From an uncultured Spirochaetales bacterium (GTDB lineage Bacteria; Spirochaetota; Spirochaetia; Sphaerochaetales; Sphaerochaetaceae), in assembly GCA_934276485.1 (NCBI GenBank), contig CAKQTE010000035.1, forward strand, positions 1 through 43,006: 43,006 nt of DNA, given 5' to 3'. This document shows, one piece after another, positions 31,217 to 39,081 of the stretch. How positions within the stretch are numbered: position 1 is the stretch's first letter; every line of letters starts with the position of its first letter. The notes under the pieces are model-generated. The model did not search any database, had not been told where the DNA came from, and saw only the letters and a program-made list of their open reading frames with translations. The translations under genes and the position numbers were made by a program.

Positions 31217-31828
31217 ATGGCAAATTCAAGAAGAGACAAAGCTGATTCATTTACATTAAGAGCACGAAGAGAAGGCTATCCTGCTAGATCTGTATATAAG
31301 CTAGAAGAGATCAATAAAACACATAAGCTCATCAAGCCAGGTGATACTGTTCTTGATGTAGGTGCTGCTCCTGGTTCATGGACACTTTTTACACATAGAG
31401 AACTTATAAAAGGAAAGGGAAAGATTGTTGCAGTAGATCTAAATCCTCTTAACATCGACCCTATTCCACCTACAATCAAAGCATTTGTAGGAGATGCATT
31501 CTCAAAGGAAATAAGAGCAAAGCTTGTTGAGGAAGGCCCTTATGATGCGATTATCTCAGACGCTGCTCCCATGACAACAGGAAACAGGACTGTAGATACC
31601 ACAAGATCTGAATGGCTTGCTGAAAACGTAGTATATCTTGCTCAAGAACAGCTAAGAGTTCATGGAAATCTTGTTATAAAGATCTTCCAAGGAGGCGGAC
31701 AAGAGCAGATATTGAAAACAATGCGCACAATGTTTACAAAAGCAAAGGCATTCAAGCCTAAAGCATGTCGAGATGATAGCTTTGAAATTTACCTCATTGG
31801 ACTAGATAAAAAGCCAGAACAAGAATAA
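31217..31828 (+). CDS. rlmE: 23S rRNA (uridine-2552-2'-O)-methyltransferase
   Basis: 203 residues. The FtsJ/RrmJ catalytic tetrad K-D-K-E is present: K in ARSVYKLEEI, D in 'ISDAAPMTTG', K in 'LVIKIFQGG', E in 'SFEIYLIG'. The SAM site reads 'VLDVGAAPGSWTLF'. It methylates U2552 in the A-loop of the large ribosomal subunit. ATG 31217 is preceded by TAGAAT at 6 bases and no SD. It is a single gene with its own terminator, divergent from the rhomboid gene. Confidence 0.95.
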   Translation: MANSRRDKADSFTLRARREGYPARSVYKLEEINKTHKLIKPGDTVLDVGAAPGSWTLFTHRELIKGKGKIVAVDLNPLNIDPIPPTIKAFVGDAFSKEIRAKLVEEGPYDAIISDAAPMTTGNRTVDTTRSEWLAENVVYLAQEQLRVHGNLVIKIFQGGGQEQILKTMRTMFTKAKAFKPKACRDDSFEIYLIGLDKKPEQE

Positions 31829-31871
31829 ATCTCTCAATTTAATAGTGCGGTTTCAAAGAACCCAAAATCCA

Positions 31872-31919
31872 TTAAAAACCCCTCTGCAGCATGCTAGGAC
31901 AGGGGTTTTTAACTTTTTT
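31872..31919. terminator. Bidirectional terminator between rlmE and alcohol dehydrogenase
   Basis: 12-bp perfect stem TTAAAAACCCCT (31872-31883) / AGGGGTTTTTAA (31901-31912), then CTTTTTT on the plus strand; the minus strand also runs into TTTTTAA. It serves both convergent genes. Confidence 0.93.
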
Positions 31920-31946
31920 AGACAAATTAAGTCCGAAACTATTTGT

Positions 31947-32981
31947 TTAGCATTCAACAGCGACTTTAATAACCCCATCGCGTTTGTTTTCAAATAGATC
32001 ATACGCTTCTTCTATTCTCTCCAAAGGATATGTATGAGTGATCAATGGCTCTGTGTTGATCTTTCCTTCTGAGATAAGCTTCAATGTCTCTTCGCAATCA
32101 CATCCATCGACGCCACCGGTTTTGAATGTAAGATTCTTTCCATACATATCAGGAAGAGGAAGTGTTTGGGCTTTATCATAAAGAGCAACGATAGTGACAA
32201 TAGCATTAGCTCGTGCACATTCCCAAGCCAAGCGAAAAGTGGTATCAGCTCCAGCAACCTCCAACACAACATCAGCGCCTCCATGGTCGCTATGAGCTAG
32301 TACAAAGTCCTTACACTCTTCAGGAGAAACTGTCATTACATCAGGATAGTGCTTATTTATGAAATCAATGCGATTCTCATCCTTTTCACACACTATGATC
32401 CTCTTAGGGTTCTTTAGCATCGCACAAAGAAGAGTACAAATACCTGTAGGACCTGCACCAAGAATAAGAACAGTATCTTCAGGCGTAATTTCTGATATAC
32501 GAGTAGCCCAATATCCTGTTGCAAGCACATCCCCTACAAACAAAGCTTGTCTGTCCGAAACATTTTCTGGAATCTTATTCAGGCATTGATTTGCAAAGGG
32601 AACACGAACAAATTCTGCTTGTCCGCCATCGATTCTGCATCCAAGTGCCCATCCCCCATGCTCATTGGTGCAATTGTTAACATATCCATGCTTGCAAAAG
32701 AAGCATTCTCCACAGAATGTTTCAACATTCACAGTGACTCTGTCTCCTGGCTTTACCTTTGTAACAGCAGAACCTACCTCTTCAACAATACCAACCATTT
32801 CGTGTCCTACTGTTATTCCTAAAACAGAGCGAGGTACACTACCATGCTTAATATGAAGATCACTTGAACAAATACTTGCAAGAGTAACCTTGACGATGGC
32901 GTCTCCTGCATCAATAAGCGTTGGCTTTTCTTTCTCCCTTAATTCGAATTTCCCATTTGAAACATATGTATAAGCTAGCAT
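31947..32981 (-). CDS. Zinc-dependent medium-chain alcohol/polyol dehydrogenase
   Basis: 344 residues. Catalytic zinc: Cys in 'ASICSSDLHIKHG' and the His-Glu of 'VGHEMVGIVEEVG'. Structural zinc: four Cys in 'CGECFFCKHGYVNNC'. Nucleotide-binding Rossmann motif 'VLILGAGPTGICTLLCA'. It oxidises an alcohol or polyol with NAD(P) in the cytoplasm; substrate not predictable. Start ATG 32981 with AAAGGA upstream. Single gene. Confidence 0.92.
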   Translation of the reverse strand: MLAYTYVSNGKFELREKEKPTLIDAGDAIVKVTLASICSSDLHIKHGSVPRSVLGITVGHEMVGIVEEVGSAVTKVKPGDRVTVNVETFCGECFFCKHGYVNNCTNEHGGWALGCRIDGGQAEFVRVPFANQCLNKIPENVSDRQALFVGDVLATGYWATRISEITPEDTVLILGAGPTGICTLLCAMLKNPKRIIVCEKDENRIDFINKHYPDVMTVSPEECKDFVLAHSDHGGADVVLEVAGADTTFRLAWECARANAIVTIVALYDKAQTLPLPDMYGKNLTFKTGGVDGCDCEETLKLISEGKINTEPLITHTYPLERIEEAYDLFENKRDGVIKVAVEC

Positions 32982-33031
32982 TTTGATTTTTCCTTTGTTC
33001 TTCTAATTATAGAACGAGAAGGCAAAGAAAT

Positions 33032-33068
33032 ACCCCTTCTATTGAACAAATTGTGCAACAAAAGGGGT
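33032..33068 (-). terminator. Weak terminator or hairpin after htpG
   Basis: ACCCCTT (33032-33038) / AAGGGGT (33062-33068), 7-bp stem with a 23-base loop. The U-tract on the minus strand is poor, so efficiency is uncertain. Confidence 0.45.
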
Positions 33069-33074
33069 TTTAAA

Positions 33075-34952
33075 CTACTTAGATAGAAGTTTTGTCAAAG
33101 TCTTTGCAAACTCAGATGGGTCTGCTGGCATCAAGCCTTCCTGCAAGAGAGCTTGATCTAGAAGAACGATTGACAAGTCCTTATTCAGAGTCTCATCGTC
33201 AGAGCCTTCAATCTTACCAACGATTGGAGAATCTGGATTGATCTCTAGAATTGGAAGAATCTCTGGTAGATCCTGAGCACCCATGCTCTTTAGGATTCTT
33301 TGAGTCTGTACAGTTGGGTCATTCTCATCTACTACAACAGCACTTGGGCTATCTGTAAGACGAGTTGAAACAACTACATCCTTTACCTTTCCTTCCAATG
33401 CCTTCTTGATCTTCTCAGCAACAGCCTTCTTTCCTTCAGCCTTTGCCTTATCTTCCTCTGTCTCAATGTCTTCCATTGCACCTGCTTTGTTGATAGCTTT
33501 CAAAGGAAGATCCTCGTACGTTGGAACTGTTGAGATAACAAACTCATCGATATCATCAGCCATCAAGAGAACTTCATAGCCTTTCTTCTTATAAGCACCT
33601 AGAAGAGGAGATGACTTTAGAACATCCTTATTACCACCTGTTAGATAGTAGATAGCCTTCTGTCCCTCTGGCATTCTTTCCTTGTATTCCTTCAAGGATA
33701 CGAATCCGTCCTTTTCAGAGCTATAGAAACGAACAAGCTCTAGAAGGGTGTCCCTATTTGCATAGTCTGAATATAGGCCTTCCTTCAATGGTCTGTTGTA
33801 CTCTGTAATGAACTTCTCATATAGCTCAGGATTTCCTTCACTGATCTTCTTGAACTCAGAAAGAAGCTTCTTGACTGAGCCATTTCTGATAGCAGACATG
33901 ATTCTATTTTCCTGAAGAATCTCTCTTGATACGTTCAAAGGAAGATCTTCAGAATCTATGATTCCACGTACAAATCTTAGATATGGAGGAAGAAGAGTCT
34001 TGTCATCATCTGTAATATAAACTCTCTTGACATATAGCTTCACGCCTGGCTTGTAGTCAGCATAGTTCATATCCATAGGAGCTTTTGCTGGGATGTAGAA
34101 TAGTGTTGTATATTCTGTTGCGCCCTCAGCCTTTGTATGGATATAGAACAAAGGATCTTCAGAGTCATAGTAGTTGTTCTTATAGAAGTTCTTGTACTCT
34201 TCGTCTGTAATTTCACTCTTTGGTCTTCTCCATAGAGCTGATGAGGAGTTAACCTGCTCATTCTTGTGCTCTACAGTCTTCTTTGGATTTCCTTCTGCAT
34301 CCTTCTCGTCCTCGTAATGAACTTGGTCATACTCGATATAAATTGGATATGCAATGTGATCTGAGTACTTCTTTATAAGGTTCTCAAGCTCCCATCTGTT
34401 TGCATACTCATAGGAATCCTCATTAAGATATAGAGTGATTGTTGTTCCTTGCTCATCTCTATCAGCTTTCTCAATTGAATATGAGCTCTCGCCTGTCGAT
34501 TCCCATCTAAAGCCTTCGTCTTCTCCAGCCTTTCTGGATACTACGACAATCTTCTTTGCAACCATGAATGCAGAGTAGAAACCTACACCAAACTGTCCAA
34601 TGAGATTGCTATCCTTCTTCTGGTCATCAGATAGTGAAGAAAGGAACTTCTTTGTTCCTGAGGATGCGATTGTACCAAGATTGTTGTTCAAATCATCCTC
34701 ATTCATACCAATTCCATTATCCTTGATAACGATTACCCTCTCGCCATCTTCAGTGAATGAAATCTCGATTTTTGGATCAAATGAATAGCCCTTTAGCTTT
34801 TCATCTGAAAGTGACAAATACTTTAGTTTATCCAAAGCATCGGATGCATTGGAAATCAATTCCCTAAGGAATATCTCTCTATTTGAATAAAGTGAATGGA
34901 TCAGAAGATGCAAGAGATCCGCAACTTCGGTCTTGAATTTCTTATTAGCCAT
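33075..34952 (-). CDS. htpG: Molecular chaperone HtpG (Hsp90)
   Basis: 625 residues, full length. The GHKL ATP site is clear: 'FLRELISNASDALDKLKYLSL', 'VIKDNGIGMNEDDL', 'IGQFGVGFYSAFMVA' and 'GTTITLYL'. The middle domain carries 'RRVYI/KRVYITDD' and 'GIIDSEDLPLNVSREILQENR' with the conserved catalytic Arg; the C-terminal dimer domain follows. Cytoplasmic chaperone. Start ATG 34952 with GAGG upstream. No CIRCE-type repeat is seen in the promoter region, so heat regulation by HrcA is not supported by the sequence. Confidence 0.97.
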   Translation of the reverse strand: MANKKFKTEVADLLHLLIHSLYSNREIFLRELISNASDALDKLKYLSLSDEKLKGYSFDPKIEISFTEDGERVIVIKDNGIGMNEDDLNNNLGTIASSGTKKFLSSLSDDQKKDSNLIGQFGVGFYSAFMVAKKIVVVSRKAGEDEGFRWESTGESSYSIEKADRDEQGTTITLYLNEDSYEYANRWELENLIKKYSDHIAYPIYIEYDQVHYEDEKDAEGNPKKTVEHKNEQVNSSSALWRRPKSEITDEEYKNFYKNNYYDSEDPLFYIHTKAEGATEYTTLFYIPAKAPMDMNYADYKPGVKLYVKRVYITDDDKTLLPPYLRFVRGIIDSEDLPLNVSREILQENRIMSAIRNGSVKKLLSEFKKISEGNPELYEKFITEYNRPLKEGLYSDYANRDTLLELVRFYSSEKDGFVSLKEYKERMPEGQKAIYYLTGGNKDVLKSSPLLGAYKKKGYEVLLMADDIDEFVISTVPTYEDLPLKAINKAGAMEDIETEEDKAKAEGKKAVAEKIKKALEGKVKDVVVSTRLTDSPSAVVVDENDPTVQTQRILKSMGAQDLPEILPILEINPDSPIVGKIEGSDDETLNKDLSIVLLDQALLQEGLMPADPSEFAKTLTKLLSK

Positions 34953-35048
34953 TTTAATACCTCTTTATGATTAATCCACAACAGAAGATAATACCGGATT
35001 CTTATTCAGACAAGTAAAGACAAGCTACCAAACATTACGATTATCCCC

Positions 35049-35054
35049 TATTAT
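35049..35054 (+). promoter_or_regulatory. -10 of the ROK regulator gene, placed for a leaderless transcript
   Basis: TATTAT ends 6 bases before ATG 35061. No SD is present and the -35 region is weak. Confidence 0.4.
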
Positions 35055-35060
35055 TGTTAT

Positions 35061-36089
35061 ATGGATTTCTCAAGACCAGATAACGCAAGAAAGATAAATA
35101 AGTTAAAGATCCTGAATATTCTCAGGAAGGGAAAACTGTCACGTGCAGAGCTATCACGAGAGCTTCTATTGAGCAAAGTCAGTGTGTCTGAAATAGTTGA
35201 TGAACTATTGAAAGAAAACCTAATTGAGGAAGCTGAACGCGATATGGCAACGTCCGGACGCCCTGCAACAAAGCTTCAGATCAAGAAGAACTCAGGACGC
35301 GTATTCGCTATCGAGATTAAAAAGAATGTTGTATCTGTTTCCATTTCAGATATGCTTGGTCGCCCCCTACGCTTTGAGCGCTTTCCAAGAGAAGATAATC
35401 CATGGCCATCAATAATCGCGATGATCGATAAACTATCGATGGACGATAGGATCTATGGCGTATGCTTTGTCTCTAGCGAGGCTCTTACGATTCCAGAGCT
35501 TCCTTATCCATATATCGTGACAACGCCTGCCCTTGCGCAAGCCAAGGCTGAGATCAATCTTGCAACTGCGAACATGGATGGTTTTTACTTTGTATCATGG
35601 TCTGACAATATAGATGCAGCTTTCTATAAGAATGACTTGATTCCAATTCCTTCGTTTGCCCATATCAAGGTAACAAAGAACTCCATATGTTCTTGTGGAG
35701 GAAACGGCTGCTTGGAATCTGTTGCATCAGGCATCACCTTAAAAGAGAAAACAGGACTGAAGAACCTCAGGGATCTAACAGATACAATTGAGATCAGAGA
35801 AAGTGCCAAAAGCATTGTATTTGCGCTTTCAGAGGCTGTACAGGCAACAGATGCAAATGCTGTCATGATCACAGGAGAGCTATCGAACCTACCAGATGAA
35901 GTGTATGCAACAATGCAACAGCGTCTTACACTATCTCTCCCTCCTGCTCGTAGTGATGTCTTTATCTTCAGATCACAATGTGGAGAGAGGGGAAACAGAG
36001 AGGGTGCTGGAATTCTTGCTCTAGAGAGATTCTTCTATCATACAGATATGCTTAGAGCACTGGACAAGCTTCAATTAAGTGAAGCTTGA
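35061..36089 (+). CDS. ROK-family transcriptional regulator
   Basis: 342 residues. An N-terminal winged helix (NILRKGKLSRAELSRELLLSKVSVSEIVDELLKENLI, about residues 14-50) is followed by 'SGRPATKLQI', the usual wing of NagC/XylR-type regulators. The C-terminal ROK domain has the zinc signature 'CSCGGNGCLESVASG'. The kinase-type phosphate motifs near its start are weak, so it is a sugar-sensing repressor rather than a kinase. Targets are not evident from neighbours: htpG lies divergent and a lipoprotein gene convergent. The 3' end overlaps the lipoprotein gene by 15 bases. Confidence 0.9.
   Translation: MDFSRPDNARKINKLKILNILRKGKLSRAELSRELLLSKVSVSEIVDELLKENLIEEAERDMATSGRPATKLQIKKNSGRVFAIEIKKNVVSVSISDMLGRPLRFERFPREDNPWPSIIAMIDKLSMDDRIYGVCFVSSEALTIPELPYPYIVTTPALAQAKAEINLATANMDGFYFVSWSDNIDAAFYKNDLIPIPSFAHIKVTKNSICSCGGNGCLESVASGITLKEKTGLKNLRDLTDTIEIRESAKSIVFALSEAVQATDANAVMITGELSNLPDEVYATMQQRLTLSLPPARSDVFIFRSQCGERGNREGAGILALERFFYHTDMLRALDKLQLSEA
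36066..36087. repeat. Inverted repeat over the overlapping ROK/lipoprotein stop codons
   Basis: AAGCTTCA (36066-36073) / TGAAGCTT (36080-36087), perfect 8-bp arms with a 6-base loop, lying within the shared coding end of two convergent genes. No T-tract follows on either strand. Confidence 0.5.
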
Positions 36090-37010
36090 GTCTCTCCAGC
36101 GTGCTCTGAATATGAAATATGTCATCAACAGAATCAGATAGCCTAGCCACATATAACTCCAGCCCACAACAAGTGTGGAAACAATGATCGCAAGTGCTGG
36201 GAACAATAGTGCTAGTGATATTGATATGCCCTTTTGAAGCTTCATCTTGTTAGCGCCTCTTATAGCAACTGCGATAGTAAATACCACTGTTGATACAATA
36301 ACTACAGCCAAAGCTTGCAAGAAAGCAGGGCTTACTGCATCATCCCAAACTGGTTTTGGAAATGAAATAGCATTAGTACTATCATCAGATGTATCAGCTT
36401 TAGGCACAGTTGTTACAACAGGAGCTGCAGCTTCTTTCTCTGTCTTAGGCTCTTCTTCAAGAGGAGTTACAACTTCCTCTGCAACAGGAGCAGCTGTTTC
36501 TACCTCTTCAGGCTTTGCTTCTACAGTTTCTGTTTCTTCAGAAACTTCAACAGAAGGAGTCTCTTCAACAATATCCATATTGGCATTATCTAAACTAGGC
36601 TCCTCTTCTACTTGCTCTGTATTTTCAACCTCACAAGGTGCATTTTCTGCATCAGGAAGCTCCTCGTCAGAAGGAAGAACTTCTGCCTCTAGTTCTTCTT
36701 GAGGCTCAACGATTACATCAGTTGATACATTTGGCTCCTCTTCTACAGGTGCAACAACTTCACTTTCGCTGACGTTTGCACTCTCTTCTACAACAGTGCT
36801 CTCTACTGGGACAGGAGCTGATTCTTCTTTCTTCTTGCTTATCTCAAGAAGAGGTTCTTTATTGTCTTTGATATCTTCTTTGATTGTTTCTTCTATAACA
36901 GTAGAAGGAGTAACGTCTTCATTTTCAACTATCTCTGATGTGGAAGCACAAGAGAACAAAAGACATAACACCAAAGATAAAGTAACTATATTAAGAACTG
37001 CTTTTTTCAT
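36075..37010 (-). CDS. Acidic low-complexity lipoprotein with C-terminal membrane segments
   Basis: 311 residues. A lipoprotein signal with lipobox LFSC (Cys about residue 21; MKKAVLNIVTLSLVLCLLFSC) is followed by about 190 residues made mostly of Glu, Val, Pro, Ser and Thr ('VEEEPNVS', 'EEVETAAPVAEE'), probably unfolded. Three hydrophobic segments end the chain (ALAVVIVSTVVFTIAVAI; ISLALLFPALAIIVSTLVVG; WLGYLILLMTYFIF). A lipid anchor at one end and membrane helices at the other, joined by a long acidic tether, is unusual. No family recognised. The 3' end overlaps the ROK gene by 15 bases. Confidence 0.75.
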   Translation of the reverse strand: MKKAVLNIVTLSLVLCLLFSCASTSEIVENEDVTPSTVIEETIKEDIKDNKEPLLEISKKKEESAPVPVESTVVEESANVSESEVVAPVEEEPNVSTDVIVEPQEELEAEVLPSDEELPDAENAPCEVENTEQVEEEPSLDNANMDIVEETPSVEVSEETETVEAKPEEVETAAPVAEEVVTPLEEEPKTEKEAAAPVVTTVPKADTSDDSTNAISFPKPVWDDAVSPAFLQALAVVIVSTVVFTIAVAIRGANKMKLQKGISISLALLFPALAIIVSTLVVGWSYMWLGYLILLMTYFIFRARWRDSSFT

Positions 37011-37087
37011 AATCTATCTCAAGCATACATTAATAGACCAAAGAGTTGAGGTCAATAAATTATTGAATTCTTAACAAAATATCCACG

Positions 37088-37181
37088 AAAAAAAGAAACC
37101 GCTGGATCAACTGTCCAGCGGCAACCTCCTTGTTCCCTTTTGTACCTTTTGGCTTTAGAGCTGGGTCTATCTCCTAAAACC
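37088..37181 (-). ncRNA. Candidate ~94-nt small RNA with GGA-rich linker
   Basis: On the minus strand a good promoter (37189-37217) precedes a stretch without a plausible ORF that ends in a strong terminator. Predicted folding: hairpin 1 pairs GGTTTTAGgAG with CTCTAAAGCC (about 37181-37151, one bulged G, loop holding AGACCC). A purine-rich single-stranded linker with AAAGGGAACAAGGAGG follows. The terminator is CCGCTGGA/TCCAGCGG (37121-37099), then TTTCTTTTTTT (ending 37088). At least three GGA triplets (TAGGAGA, GGGAACA, AAGGAGG) resemble CsrA targets, and the linker could also mimic a ribosome-binding site. It is not SRP RNA, 6S or tmRNA by motif. It lies 105 bases beyond the stop of the outer-membrane protein gene. 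Confidence 0.6.
37099..37121 (-). terminator. Terminator of the candidate small RNA
   Basis: Perfect 8-bp stem CCGCTGGA / TCCAGCGG with a 7-base loop, followed on the minus strand by TTTCTTTTTTT (37098-37088). It would also stop read-through from the gene at 37286-39022. Confidence 0.9.
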
Positions 37182-37188
37182 AAGAATT

Positions 37189-37217
37189 ATTATCTCATTG
37201 AATTCGGGATAATGCAA
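37189..37217 (-). promoter_or_regulatory. Promoter of the candidate small RNA
   Basis: Minus strand: TTGCAT (37217-37212), exactly 17 bases, GATAAT (37194-37189). Both hexamers match 4-5 of 6 consensus bases. Predicted start about 37182-37181. It lies wholly in the intergenic region and no ORF follows. Confidence 0.65.
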
Positions 37218-37285
37218 ATAAAATATTCAATTTTGCAAATAATTCGGCTAACTATAGAAAACAACAAGAATTAATTGGGTCTACA

Positions 37286-39022
37286 CTAGATAATTCTCCA
37301 AGAAAGACCTAGATATAGCTCACATCCAAATTTGTTATTACCTTCTTTATGCGCATAACTTAGCTCGAATGCTCCCATTAGATCCAACGATGGCAATACT
37401 TGGTAGTTCACCTTTTCCTGAAGCTTCAAATTATGTGTTACAGGTCCCAGAAGCCATTCTGTTCTATGATTTGTATTATAGAAATAGTTGATCGATGAGT
37501 TTATATCACCTTGAGCATAGTACATAAGAAGTGTTTGAGTATCGAGATTGATCTTGTTATCTGTTGTATTCAAGCCACATGAGATAAGTGCTGTATTAGG
37601 GCCATATCCATAGCCAGACCATGCACCACCAGAGGAAGGAGCATTTTCAACACTTCTTCCATCTTGATATGTGTAATATCCTAGGTAGAAGTCATAGTTC
37701 CAGTTATATTGGCTATATGTTTCTTCTCGATATTCATTTTTCTCATGATCATACTTTTTGTATTTTGTAACATTTTTCTTAGGTGCAATGTATAGATAAG
37801 GATATGTATATACAGCTTCGATGAATGCCTCATAGTCCACTCTCTTTCCAAGCTCAACAAATGAGAAAGATAGCATGCCACCCAAAGCATCTGGAACAAT
37901 ATCACTTTCATGTTTATTCTGGTATTGATCCATTATGATCTGGCAAGAGAGGTTGAATCTTGGATATACAGGATATTCAATTTCCAAGCTGATTATATTA
38001 TTTGACTCATCATGACTCTCTGGATTAATAACTTCAGACTCTGCATAGTTGTAATAGCTATGAGCAACACTAAATGGAATATACCATCTTGCATCAAAGG
38101 ATGAAGAACCATAGTACAGTGTTCCAAGGTTCAATGCAGTTCTCACTTTGTTTGCAAAGTTGATGTCAAAGCGATGCACAACCCTTGTCTGCTGCATTCC
38201 ATTAAAGTGTGGATTGTCAAATTGAACGCCCCAGAATGAATCCGAACGAGATTGAGAAGTATCAACAAGACCAAGCTGTTGAGTATCAAAATGAGTCGTT
38301 GAAATGTTATATGTAAAAGTATTGCTTGTATATTTCAGGTCCAATACTTCCTGAAATGCATAGTTGTCACCAACCAATAGGTTTCCTGTGTATCCATTTC
38401 CAAAAGAGTGTCTTGTGCGTCCAATGTATGCAGAAACGACATCAGTTCCTACGCTTCCACGTGCAATTAGTGGCATACACTGGAACCATTTTGTATGGTC
38501 AACGAAGAAGAAATCAAAGCTTGAATATGGGACATGTGATCGTGGAGGTTCGTTTCTAATTGGAAATGCACTTTCCAAAAAGACATAGTCTGCCATGTTC
38601 AGGCGAATACCAATATCCAACAAGGATTTCTCATCCCTGAAAGGAATGAAGAAATCATCTCTATCTTTGTTTTGTTCAGTAGAAACAAAAGCCTGTGGTG
38701 AAAATACAATAGGAAACTCATATGTAGAAGCCTTGGCCTCGAGTGGCTCTAAGGATGTATATAGCGCATCATATCTTGTCTGCAGATAATCAGGAAGAGA
38801 GGATCTATCAATTCTATCAAGTGCAATCAAAAGCTCGTCAGCATTTACTGGCAAAGCACTACTAGGTCCTACAACACCAACATATTGGCATAGTCTTCTT
38901 GTCTCGATATATTCCTTACTGCTTCCATCATATAGCTGCTGTTTAGCCTGTAATGGAATCATTACAAGAAGAGCTAAGGCCAAAAATATAATCAATGATT
39001 TTGTATTTCTATTCGTGAACAT
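37286..39022 (-). CDS. Large outer-membrane beta-barrel protein (Wzi-like architecture)
   Basis: 578 residues from ATG 39022 (the reading from 39040 adds residues before the signal peptide). Signal peptide about residues 1-26 (KSLIIFLALALLVMIPLQA). A short helical region ('ADELLIALDRIDRSSLPDYLQTRYDALYTSLEPLEAK') is followed by many amphipathic beta strands rich in Tyr, Phe and Asn. 'FVSTEQNKDRDD', 'SAYIGRTRHSFGNGYTGNLLVGDN' and 'FQEVLDLKYTSNTFTYNISTTHFD' recall capsule-assembly Wzi-type barrels, but this is by pattern only. Located in the outer membrane. No SD; TGcTATCAT ends 6 bases before the ATG. A small RNA gene lies just downstream. Confidence 0.75.
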   Translation of the reverse strand: MFTNRNTKSLIIFLALALLVMIPLQAKQQLYDGSSKEYIETRRLCQYVGVVGPSSALPVNADELLIALDRIDRSSLPDYLQTRYDALYTSLEPLEAKASTYEFPIVFSPQAFVSTEQNKDRDDFFIPFRDEKSLLDIGIRLNMADYVFLESAFPIRNEPPRSHVPYSSFDFFFVDHTKWFQCMPLIARGSVGTDVVSAYIGRTRHSFGNGYTGNLLVGDNYAFQEVLDLKYTSNTFTYNISTTHFDTQQLGLVDTSQSRSDSFWGVQFDNPHFNGMQQTRVVHRFDINFANKVRTALNLGTLYYGSSSFDARWYIPFSVAHSYYNYAESEVINPESHDESNNIISLEIEYPVYPRFNLSCQIIMDQYQNKHESDIVPDALGGMLSFSFVELGKRVDYEAFIEAVYTYPYLYIAPKKNVTKYKKYDHEKNEYREETYSQYNWNYDFYLGYYTYQDGRSVENAPSSGGAWSGYGYGPNTALISCGLNTTDNKINLDTQTLLMYYAQGDINSSINYFYNTNHRTEWLLGPVTHNLKLQEKVNYQVLPSLDLMGAFELSYAHKEGNNKFGCELYLGLSWRII

Positions 39023-39028
39023 GGTTTC

Positions 39029-39034
39029 ATGATA
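39029..39034 (-). promoter_or_regulatory. Extended -10 of the outer-membrane protein gene, leaderless position
   Basis: Minus strand TG-C-TATCAT (hexamer 39034 to 39029) ends 6 bases before ATG 39022; no SD. Confidence 0.5.
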
Positions 39035-39081
39035 GCACAAAGCATATTATTTCAAAGGCACAAAGGACTCATTTTGTGGAA

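Noticed and set aside
34953..35060. CIRCE/HrcA heat-shock element upstream of htpG
   Set aside because: No TTAGCACTC-N9-GAGTGCTAA-like repeat is present in this interval.
36247..36702. 151-aa plus-strand Ser/Thr/Ala-rich ORF
   Set aside because: Mirror image of the Glu/Val/Pro-rich repeats of the minus-strand lipoprotein; low-complexity repeats give long open antisense frames.
37088..37181. Small RNA as 4.5S SRP RNA or 6S RNA
   Set aside because: The conserved SRP apical GGAAG/GCAG internal-loop motif and the long 6S rod structure are not present; the RNA is too short for 6S.
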